Assembly (NCBI GenBank): GCA_035298905.1
Contig: DATGXQ010000623.1
Coordinates: 1 to 17,657 of the forward strand
Length of the DNA stretch: 17,657 bases
Origin: DATGXB01 sp035298905
GTDB taxonomy: Bacteria; Cyanobacteriota; Cyanobacteriia; Cyanobacteriales; Nostocaceae
Direction: 5' to 3'
Part shown: positions 7,528 to 13,542 of the stretch, in pieces
Layout of the letters: each line of letters starts with the position of its first letter
Numbering within the stretch: position 1 is the first letter of the stretch
The notes under the pieces: generated by a model
Seen by the model: only the letters and a program-made list of their open reading frames with translations
What the model was told of the DNA's origin: nothing
The model's database searches: none
Program-made: the position numbers and the translations under genes

Positions 7528-9642
7528 CTATATACTAGAGGTCAGACCCACACGAACGGTAAAACCAGGGCTATAGATCCGATTAACTCGCTCATATTGC
7601 TCACCAAGTAGATTTTCTAAATACACCACTAGCCCCAAATTATTAGTTAAAGGAACCCTGCCACTCATATCTATATTGACAAAAGATGGCGCAAAATCTG
7701 TATTTTTGTCACCGGGACGATTAAATAAAGCTCGACGTGAACCACTATTATAAGTTAAATACAAATTACCTTGCCAACCTGCATTTTGATAACTAATCCC
7801 AGTTTGCACTAAAGAGTAAGGAATTAAGCCTAATTGCAAACCCTTGTCAGTTCCCGTTTTAATTTCGGCATCTGTATAAGTGTAATTAACAAAAGTTGAC
7901 CATTGCTGATTAACTCTTAACTGTAGTGCCGCTTCTAAACCGTTGGTATCTACTAAACCAATATTCTCCCATCTACCATTAATTACTCCTAAACGATTAT
8001 CTAAACTACTACCAAAATATGTAAATTGTCCCAGTAAATTATCAGCCAGTTTGACATCAAATCCCGCAGTCCAAGCAGAACCTGTTTCTGGTTTTAAATT
8101 CGGGTTTGGTTCCCAAGCATGAACAGTGTCATAAACATATAATTGGTCTAAGCCTGGGTTACGCTGCGCCCCAGCCCAACTACCACGAAAAGCAACTGCT
8201 GGTGTAATACCATAACGAAAACCAAAACTCGGATTGAGATAATTACCAAACTGTCCATCAAAGTTTTGTCTGAGTCCTAAATCTACTTGAAAAGCATCAC
8301 TCAATTTCCAGGTGTTGACTGCAAATAAAGCTGTGTTAAATACGCTGCGGTCTTCAGTTTCATTATTACCTATTCTGTTAGGACTGTTACTTAAGACATT
8401 ACCATTTAAGTTAGTATTTCTTAAGTCTATACCCCAACGCAATTGATTATTTTGATTGAATTTCCAATCATGATCTATTCTTGCCGTTAGCTGTTGGCTA
8501 TCTAAAATTCCTGTACGATAGTATTCTACACCTCCAAAAACTGTAGGCCCGTAGGTACTAAAATAATCTTGGTTATAACCGATGGTAGTTGTGAGATTAG
8601 ATTTGCCATCATTATCAAATTTAGTCTGCCAAGAGAAACCAATATTTAAGCCATCATGGTCTAATCTGTCTCTTTGTAAGGGAAATCCAAAATAAACTAA
8701 ACCCCGCCGACTGCTGAGTTTATTGATGTCAAAACTTACAGTGTTTTTGCTATTCAAATCTACGGCTACACTGCCATGATAGCTACTTGTGGCAGTATCA
8801 GCATTAAATAAAAATCCTTGGGAGTCACGGTTAGCTGCACCTACAGGTACGCGATAACGATTATCTACGAAATAGCGTTCAAAGCTAAAGTTATAGGTGA
8901 CAGTATCCGATGAACCACCATAACTTACTTTTTGATTATTTAAACTTAAAGAGCCAAACTGTAGACTACTGGTTAATTTTGGCTTTTCATAACTTTGTTT
9001 AGTGATAATATTTACGATTCCTCCAAAGGAAGAACCGTATAAAGCAGTACTAGCACCGCTATATAATTCTACTCTTTCAATTGACTCAACAGGAATACTA
9101 TTTAAGTCTGTTGCACCATGATAAGTATTAATGTCATTATTGATACGTCTACCATTAATTAAAAATACAGACTGATTGATTGATGCTCCCCGGTAATATG
9201 TACCTGTATGAATATCTGCGCCATAACCAACATCATTAATAGCAAAACCAGGCATTCTTTTTAAAACATCGGCAACACTAGCAGAACCCTGTTTTTGAAT
9301 TTCTTCTTTTTGAATAATATAAGTTGGAGTAGATTCGGGTAGAGCGTCTTCTTTTCCTATAACTTCGATGAAAATATCTGCATCTTCACTATTATTGGTG
9401 TCAGTTTCTGGTTGTGCAGAAGGTTGATTATCTTGACTATTTTCACTGGGTAAAGAATCTTGAGTCAATAATTCAGCTTTGGTATAAGGTAATTCAATTT
9501 CACTCAAGCTGGGAATATCAGATTTGATTTCAGGTAATTTTTTAGCTACTGTATCAGATTTTTCTACTTCAGTTGCAATGCTAGGTAAAGTTATGAGTAA
9601 AGTGATCACCGCAGAGGGAAGCAAAACCAAACACTTATTCAT
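7528..9642 (-). CDS. TonB-dependent outer-membrane receptor
   Basis: A 704-residue outer-membrane transporter. Residues 1-23 are a signal peptide ending SIATE. A low-complexity linker (25-88) leads to a TonB-box-like DIFIEVIG (89-96). The plug domain runs from about 104 to 215, with VADVLKRMPGF, YYRGASINQSVFLINGRRI and SIERVELYSGASTALYGSSFGGIVNIIT. The rest is the beta-barrel, with the late segment FVNIDMSGRVPLT, VYLENLLGEQYERV and a terminal strand GFTVRVGL followed by SSI. No AMIN or STN domain is present, although AMIN domains are frequent in cyanobacterial receptors. The overall pattern is closest to vitamin B12/siderophore-type receptors. A 19-bp operator-like site 64 bp upstream is shared with petJ, pointing to joint control and, by inference, a copper-related substrate. 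The ATG at 9642 has at best a weak upstream GAG. Confidence 0.88.
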   Translation of the reverse strand: MNKCLVLLPSAVITLLITLPSIATEVEKSDTVAKKLPEIKSDIPSLSEIELPYTKAELLTQDSLPSENSQDNQPSAQPETDTNNSEDADIFIEVIGKEDALPESTPTYIIQKEEIQKQGSASVADVLKRMPGFAINDVGYGADIHTGTYYRGASINQSVFLINGRRINNDINTYHGATDLNSIPVESIERVELYSGASTALYGSSFGGIVNIITKQSYEKPKLTSSLQFGSLSLNNQKVSYGGSSDTVTYNFSFERYFVDNRYRVPVGAANRDSQGFLFNADTATSSYHGSVAVDLNSKNTVSFDINKLSSRRGLVYFGFPLQRDRLDHDGLNIGFSWQTKFDNDGKSNLTTTIGYNQDYFSTYGPTVFGGVEYYRTGILDSQQLTARIDHDWKFNQNNQLRWGIDLRNTNLNGNVLSNSPNRIGNNETEDRSVFNTALFAVNTWKLSDAFQVDLGLRQNFDGQFGNYLNPSFGFRYGITPAVAFRGSWAGAQRNPGLDQLYVYDTVHAWEPNPNLKPETGSAWTAGFDVKLADNLLGQFTYFGSSLDNRLGVINGRWENIGLVDTNGLEAALQLRVNQQWSTFVNYTYTDAEIKTGTDKGLQLGLIPYSLVQTGISYQNAGWQGNLYLTYNSGSRRALFNRPGDKNTDFAPSFVNIDMSGRVPLTNNLGLVVYLENLLGEQYERVNRIYSPGFTVRVGLTSSI

Positions 9643-9706
9643 TCTGTGATCTCACATTTAGTAAAGGGAGCTACTAAGTGTAAGTTTTACAGTTAGTAAA
9701 AATACT

Positions 9707-9725
9707 GTCAAAAGACAGGCTGTCA
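9707..9725. promoter_or_regulatory. Operator-like site upstream of the TonB receptor
   Basis: The 19-bp sequence GTCAAAAGACAGGCTGTCA contains a perfect inverted repeat GACAG-G-CTGTC (9714-9724) and a second overlapping one, GTC-AAAA-GAC. It recurs with two symmetric, compensating changes upstream of petJ at 10550-10568. On the reverse strand the site contains TTGACA, a perfect -35 hexamer, with TAAAAC 16 bp downstream as a weak -10. Overlap with the -35 is what a repressor site would show. It lies 64 bp upstream of the receptor ATG. Confidence 0.65.
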
Positions 9726-9772
9726 TAGTTTGTAAAAACCAGAACTAGACCTAGCATTGTACTAATTAAAAA

Positions 9773-9960
9773 TACAGCAGGGAACAGGGTTGAAAGTATC
9801 TTGGTAAGCGATCGTGCAAAATTAACTTCCTACGTGGAAGAGAGGGAACAGGGAACAGGGAACAGGGAACAGGAAAAGAATATGTGTAATTTATTCTGCC
9901 TAATTACTTATCTGGCTTTGTTCTTAAAATTTGTACCTCGTTTACCTGAAACCTGCTGTA
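9773..9960 (-). mobile_element. TACAGCAG-family MITE-like element, copy C (interrupted)
   Basis: Ends TACAGCAG (9773-9780) and CTGCTGTA (9953-9960), with the family core (GTACCTC, TTACCTGAAA) near the right end, so it is in reverse orientation. The copy is 188 bp long. Removing the nested insert plus one TA (104 bp) leaves 84 bp, exactly 21 bp less than copy B. This matches loss of three GGGAACA heptamers, since only one remains near its left end. It lies between petJ and the receptor gene. Confidence 0.75.
9807..9908. mobile_element. Second MITE-like element nested in copy C
   Basis: A 102-bp insert flanked by TA on both sides (9805-9806 and 9909-9910). Deleting it restores continuity with the other family copies: TTGG-TATC-TGGCTTTG against TTAG-CATC-AAGCTTTG in copy D. 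Its ends are decayed inverted repeats; AGCGATCGTGCAAAATTAA against the complement of the right end matches at about 12 of 19 positions. The interior holds four perfect GGGAACA units (9844-9871). No ORF. Confidence 0.55.
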
Positions 9961-10102
9961 TTTTTGAATAAGAATACAAAATTAGTAGGACAATTAGCCC
10001 CACTAATTCCTAATTACTAAATTTAGATGTAAATTTATACCAACTCTCTAAATTTCCGCAACAGATCCAAAATCAGAAACCCTTGTTACACTGGACTTTC
10101 TT

Positions 10103-10138
10103 AATTTTGAATTTTGCATTTTGAATTTTGAATTGGTA
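10103..10138 (-). repeat. AATTTTG heptamer repeat abutting the petJ stop codon
   Basis: Successive heptamers AATTTTG, AATTTTG, CATTTTG, AATTTTG and then AATTGGT. The final 21 bp (10118-10138) are the reverse complement of the repeat at 7021-7041 and touch the petJ TAA directly. No hairpin terminator is evident. Confidence 0.55.
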
Positions 10139-10477
10139 TTACTTCTTCCAGCCTTTGTCTGCTTGTGCTAGAACATAGGCGGCTACATCTTCAATTTGAT
10201 TTGGCTTTAAACGAGCCTTGAAGGAAGGCATAGCACCTTTCCCGTTAGTTACTTGGGTAATGATTGCCTCTGCGGAGTACATATCAAACTTTTCTAAAGC
10301 TTCTTTTTGCAGATTTTTCGCAGCTTTAACTACATTTTTACCACCTGCATGACAAGAAGCGCAATTAGCACTGAATACTTTAGCACCACTGGCAATATCA
10401 GCTGCTAAAGCTGGACTGGTAAAAGCTAGGGTGAAGATTGTTAACCCTACCAGAATTACTGACAGAAATTTTCTCAT
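10139..10477 (-). CDS. petJ: Cytochrome c6 (cytochrome c553)
   Basis: A soluble thylakoid-lumen haem protein that carries electrons from cytochrome b6f to photosystem I or the terminal oxidase and substitutes for plastocyanin when copper is scarce. The 112-residue precursor has a signal peptide MRKFLSVILVGLTIFTLAFT ending SPALA, giving a mature protein of about 87 residues starting ADIASGAKVF, the normal size. The haem site is CASCH (Cys39, Cys42, His43) and the axial Met is Met83 in GAMPSF. The IEDVAAYVLAQAD helix near the C-terminus is typical. The ATG at 10477 is chosen over an in-frame TTG at 10498 because it begins the signal peptide and has a purine-rich AGAGAG ribosome binding site. 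The operator-like site at 10550-10568 suggests copper-dependent control shared with the TonB receptor gene downstream. MITE-like copies flank it on both sides. Confidence 0.96.
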   Translation of the reverse strand: MRKFLSVILVGLTIFTLAFTSPALAADIASGAKVFSANCASCHAGGKNVVKAAKNLQKEALEKFDMYSAEAIITQVTNGKGAMPSFKARLKPNQIEDVAAYVLAQADKGWKK

Positions 10478-10549
10478 TTTGTGTTCTCTCTGCAACAAAG
10501 GCGTTCGCAGCTTGTCTCCTCTCTAATTTTCCTGGCAGTGATTTCATCC

Positions 10550-10568
10550 GTCAAAAGACAAGTTGTCA
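10550..10568. promoter_or_regulatory. Operator-like site upstream of petJ
   Basis: GTCAAAAGACAAGTTGTCA contains a perfect inverted repeat GACAA-G-TTGTC (10557-10567). It matches the receptor site at 17 of 19 positions, and both differences fall at paired positions of the inverted repeat. On the reverse strand it includes TTGACG, one base from the -35 consensus. It lies 72 bp upstream of the petJ ATG. The copper-responsive BlaI/CopY-family repressor PetR controls petJ in other cyanobacteria and is a candidate binder; that is inference. Confidence 0.65.
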
Positions 10569-10633
10569 AACTTGGAGTAATTGTAGATTGGGAAATAGCT
10601 ATTACCAGTACCCAGAAACTTACAGTGTAAAGT

Positions 10634-10738
10634 TACAGCAGGGAACAGGGACCAGGGAACAGGGAACAGAGTTTAAAGTCTGTTAGCATCAAGCTTTGTT
10701 CTAAAAATTTGTACCTCATTTACCTGAAATCTGCTGTA
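10634..10738 (-). mobile_element. TACAGCAG-family MITE-like element, copy D
   Basis: A 105-bp copy in reverse orientation, from TACAGCAG (10634-10641) to CTGCTGTA (10731-10738). The left end carries four GGGAACA-type heptamers (one reads GGGACCA) and the right end the family core GTACCTCATTTACCTGAAA. It lies upstream of petJ, 65 bp beyond the operator-like site. Confidence 0.8.
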
Positions 10739-10836
10739 TGTAAATTCCATTTTGATTCGAGCAAAAACAAATTAATAATTAAAGCATGGTAGTAAAGGTA
10801 AGAAAAAGTATTAATTGAAATCACCTAATTACTACA

Positions 10837-11328
10837 TTATTTAGCAGCTAAATCTTTAAGAGTTGCTTCGGTAACGCGACAGATGCGCCAATCTTCTAAG
10901 ATGGTTGCTCCCATGCTGAGGTAAAATTTCTGGGCGGAAACATTCCAATCTAAAACACTCCATTCTAGCCGTCCGCAATCTCTCTCTACTGCGATTTGAG
11001 CTACCTGAGTTAAGAGTGCTTTACCAATTCCCTGGCGGCGAAATTCTGGCAAAACGAATAGGTCTTCTAAATAAATTCCTGGTTTGGTGAGAAAGGTAGA
11101 ATAATTGTGGAAAAATAGCGCGAAACCCACAGCTTGCCCAGAAATTTCCGCCAACAGTGCTTCTATGTATTTTGTCTCACCAAATAGATGGTTTTGTAGT
11201 GCTTGGGCGTTACCAGTGACGGCATGTGATAATTTTTCATATTCTGCTAGTTGCTGAATTAAGTAAAATAGCACCTGATAATCATCTGGTTGGGCAAAGC
11301 GGATAGTTAAATCTTGATGGTCAGCCAT
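10837..11328 (-). CDS. GNAT-family N-acetyltransferase, diamine-acetyltransferase type
   Basis: A 163-residue acetyl-CoA-dependent acetyltransferase. Residues from LTIRFAQPDDY start the GNAT fold. Motif A, GIYLEDLFVLPEFRRQGIGK (residues 84-103), contains the acetyl-CoA pyrophosphate-binding R/Q-x-x-G-x-G/A turn. DWNVSAQKFYLSMGA (127-141) is motif B with the conserved Asn and Tyr. The YLEDLFV...GIGKAL pattern is typical of spermidine/spermine and thialysine acetyltransferase relatives, but the substrate is not assured. The ATG at 11328 is preferred. An upstream in-frame ATG at 11370 would add 14 residues encoded next to a TGACTAA repeat that do not look like GNAT sequence. It follows the sigma factor gene on the same strand, 88 bp after its stop, so co-transcription is possible. 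Confidence 0.88.
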   Translation of the reverse strand: MADHQDLTIRFAQPDDYQVLFYLIQQLAEYEKLSHAVTGNAQALQNHLFGETKYIEALLAEISGQAVGFALFFHNYSTFLTKPGIYLEDLFVLPEFRRQGIGKALLTQVAQIAVERDCGRLEWSVLDWNVSAQKFYLSMGATILEDWRICRVTEATLKDLAAK

Positions 11329-11384
11329 TAGTCTTGAGTATTTAGTTGCTAGTTCATAGTTTACAGTCATCTGTGTAAGTTTCG

Positions 11385-11412
11385 TGACTAATGACTAATG
11401 ACCAATGACTAA
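11385..11412. repeat. TGACTAA heptamer tandem repeat
   Basis: Four consecutive units TGACTAA, TGACTAA, TGACCAA and TGACTAA in the short gap between the sigma factor and acetyltransferase genes. STRR-like, with the same 7-bp period as the other tracts in this window. Confidence 0.6.
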
Positions 11413-11416
11413 GAAC

Positions 11417-12586
11417 TCAGACTAACCAACCTTTTAACCGTTTGGCGATATGAGGACGGCGTAATTTTCGCATGGCTTTACTTTGAATTTGCCGGACTCG
11501 TTCACGGGAGAGGTTGAACATGTTACCGACTTCTTCCAGGGTGCATGGTTCGCTGGTAGTTAAGCCATAGCGGAGGGAAATTACGTCTTTTTCGCGGGGT
11601 GTGAGTACGTCGCCGAGTACTTCCCAAATCTCCTGACGCATCATGTTTTCGTTCATTTTGGCTTCTGGAGATTGGTTATCTTCATCTTCCAGTAAGTCCA
11701 TGAGTTCGGTATCTTCTTCTTTACCGACTCGGTGGTTGAGAGAGAGGGCTTGGCGGCGGAGTTGTTGTAGCTGGCGCAGTTGTTGGACAGTGATTTCTAA
11801 AGCCACTGCCATTTCTGCTTCTGAGGGATTACGCCCTAATTTTTGCTTGAGTTCCCGTTGAGCTTTTTTAAGTTTATTAAGTTTTTCAACGATATGGATG
11901 GGTAAGCGGATGGTGCGGGCATCATTAGCGATCGCTCTTGTGATTGCTTGTCTGATCCACCAGTAAGCGTAAGTGGAGAATTTGTAACCTTTGTCGGGAT
12001 CAAATTTTTCTGTCGCTCGATTTAAACCCATCGCCCCTTCTTGAATTAAATCCAGAAAAGGTACTCCCCGATTTAAGTATCGTTTGGCAATGGATACCAC
12101 TAACCGCAAATTTGAGCGAATCATTTTGCGCTTGGCTACCCGTCCCTGATACAAACGGCTTTCTAGCTGTTTTTCTGTCATGTCTAACTGGGCAGCAACT
12201 TGACTTTTGCTTGGATGCTGTCCTGATTCTGTATACAAGGAAGCTTGTATATCTTTGACTTCTTCCAAAAATCTGACTCTGCGTGCTAATTCCACCTCTT
12301 CATCAGGTTTGAGGAGGGGATAACGCGCCATTTCTTTGAAAAATGCCCCCACGGCATCATCATGCTCGGTTTTATTGTATCCCGAAGGACGAGCTGCCGC
12401 CATTTCATCACCATCTCGTTCTTCGGAATCCAAATTCTCCGCTATTGCAGATTGTTCAAAGACTACTGCTTCTAAACTATCAAGAGATGGTTCTTCTTGA
12501 TCAGCAGCATTTTCCAGTATTTCCATTGTTCCCAATTCAGCAAGATTCATAGTTTCCTTTAGGGATGGTTGCTTTGTTTGGTACAT
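11417..12586 (-). CDS. Group 2 sigma-70 factor (SigA/RpoD family)
   Basis: A 389-residue sigma factor with a divergent acidic N-terminus (1-75). Region 1.2 is DAVGAFFKEMARYPLLKPDEEVELARR (78-103). Region 2 is NLRLVVSIAKRYLNRGVPFLDLIQEG through KFSTYAYWWIRQAITRAIAND (about 159-222), where 2.4 reads the -10. Region 3 is about 228-300 and region 4 is LTPREKDVISLRYGL and TLEEVGNMFNLSRERVRQIQ (328-368), the -35-reading helix-turn-helix. It lacks the N-terminus of the principal factor SigA, so it is a non-essential group 2 sigma such as SigB, SigC, SigD or SigE. SigC is my first guess, but I cannot settle it. The ATG at 12586 has no ribosome binding site, whereas an in-frame ATG at 12550 follows AAAGGA (12555-12560) by 4 bp and may be the true start. 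The nearest gene upstream, priA, is divergent. Confidence 0.93.
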   Translation of the reverse strand: MYQTKQPSLKETMNLAELGTMEILENAADQEEPSLDSLEAVVFEQSAIAENLDSEERDGDEMAAARPSGYNKTEHDDAVGAFFKEMARYPLLKPDEEVELARRVRFLEEVKDIQASLYTESGQHPSKSQVAAQLDMTEKQLESRLYQGRVAKRKMIRSNLRLVVSIAKRYLNRGVPFLDLIQEGAMGLNRATEKFDPDKGYKFSTYAYWWIRQAITRAIANDARTIRLPIHIVEKLNKLKKAQRELKQKLGRNPSEAEMAVALEITVQQLRQLQQLRRQALSLNHRVGKEEDTELMDLLEDEDNQSPEAKMNENMMRQEIWEVLGDVLTPREKDVISLRYGLTTSEPCTLEEVGNMFNLSRERVRQIQSKAMRKLRRPHIAKRLKGWLV

Positions 12587-12737
12587 AATTTAGTTTCAGC
12601 TGCTCGTTTGAGGCTTGGTAGTTTTCCCTAAGGGACAATACACCTGTTTAGTTTCCACAATTCAATCTTTTGATCTAAGCAATCAGCTTTCAGCTTGAGA
12701 AGGAACATTAGTGAATCAGTCAGTCTAAATGCTGAAA

Positions 12738-12769
12738 AATTAAATGTTTCCACAATTAAATGTTTCTAC
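12738..12769. repeat. 16-bp tandem duplication upstream of the sigma factor gene
   Basis: AATTAAATGTTTCCAC (12738-12753) is followed immediately by AATTAAATGTTTCTAC (12754-12769), 15 of 16 identical. The word GTTTCCACAATT also appears nearer the gene at about 12651. The copies lie in the likely promoter and leader region of the sigma gene, so a regulatory role is possible but unproven. Confidence 0.5.
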
Positions 12770-12850
12770 ACTTTGTTGTATCACCTCAAATTAATAACAC
12801 CAGCATTTTTAACCTCATGTACGGGTGGTTTTATCAACCTACCCCCGCAA

Positions 12851-12868
12851 CTGACGGCTGACGGCTGA
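12851..12868. repeat. CTGACGG heptamer repeat
   Basis: Two and a half units of CTGACGG in the sigma/priA spacer. Short, but again of 7-bp period. Confidence 0.45.
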
Positions 12869-13020
12869 ATGCTTATTGTTTAGGTGACAGTTAGATACAC
12901 AACCTATACTTCTTTAATGTCCTTCGCACCCCATGACTATCTGTTCAGATATCAACAGACATATTCATCATTTTTTTCTTAATTAGCAAATATGTCAAAC
13001 CCCCTCAAACTATCTCAACC

Positions 13021-13149
13021 TTAACAAATATAAAAACATGTTGGTAAATAACCCTCTTCTTTAATTTTCATGTATTTTTCTAAAGTTTCTTTAGGGTTAG
13101 GGGCTGGGATTGATTTCACAAATTAACATTTGGGGACTAGAGTTTGCAT
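13021..13149 (-). pseudogene. Coding-like remnant, fragment 1
   Basis: In one reverse frame an ATG at 13149 opens MQTLVPKC, then a TAA, then FVKSIPAPNPKETLEKY and MKIKEEGYLPTCFYIC to a TAA at 13021-13023. The part after the internal stop (possible GTG start at 13119, 32 residues) has protein-like, charged-amphipathic composition. It could be a tiny gene or the tail of a decayed one. No family recognised. Confidence 0.3.
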
Positions 13150-13181
13150 CCCTGAGCAAGTTAACTAAATGCTACAAATTA

Positions 13182-13355
13182 CTAAAATCTTACCTTAAAA
13201 TCCGGACAATCTTGATTTTGTAAAAAGCATCTCACATCTAAAAACTCTTGAATATCTATCAATGGACGGAAAAAGACTACGCCATATTTAGTAGATAAAA
13301 TAACTTCTAAATGAATAGTACAGATACCTTTATTTGCAGAGTCAGCATCAAATAT
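13182..13355 (-). pseudogene. Coding-like remnant, fragment 2
   Basis: A 57-codon stop-free stretch just upstream of fragment 1 on the same strand but in another frame. It includes GICTIHLEVILSTKYGVVFF and RPLIDIQEFLDVRCFLQNQD. There is no ATG, GTG or TTG near its 5' end, and a TAA precedes it. The composition is protein-like, suggesting the remains of a gene broken by stops and frameshifts. No family recognised. Confidence 0.3.
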
Positions 13356-13542
13356 TTATTGCCCACAGATAGTAAATAAATTTGTCTAGTAGATTACATA
13401 ATATAAAACTTATCAAGTATCATGGGTGTTGGCAGTATTGGCAAATACAGTTTGCTTGTAGAAAAACAACCAGTTAAACTTAAGTAAACTAAAACCATTT
13501 TGTCTGAGGATCAAAGTAAAATATCTATTGAAAAAGTCAAAA

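Larger units (their letters stand above)
12587..13526. other. Long divergent spacer between the sigma factor gene and priA
   Basis: About 940 bp without an intact gene. It must carry the promoters of both divergent genes; I could not assign either with confidence. Besides the tandem repeats it holds two reverse-strand coding-like remnants (13021-13149 and 13182-13355). Near priA, TTGGCA occurs twice (about 13430-13445). No tRNA or structured RNA was recognised. Confidence 0.5.

Noticed and set aside
9844..9871. Possible CRISPR array from the GGGAACA repeats
   Set aside because: Units are 7 bp with no spacers and no cas genes nearby; these are simple tandem repeats.
10438..10686. Forward 82-codon ORF opposite the petJ start
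   Set aside because: Runs over the petJ signal peptide, operator-like site and MITE copy D; its product is translated repeat sequence.
9773..10738. petJ carried as a composite transposon between MITE copies C and D
   Set aside because: The two copies are diverged (one carries a nested insert and has lost heptamers), each has its own TA flanks, and no transposase is present. Independent insertions are simpler.
11643..11861. Forward ORFs opposite the sigma factor gene (also 12343-12552)
   Set aside because: Ser/Arg-rich and His-rich antisense shadows of conserved sigma regions or the acidic N-terminus.
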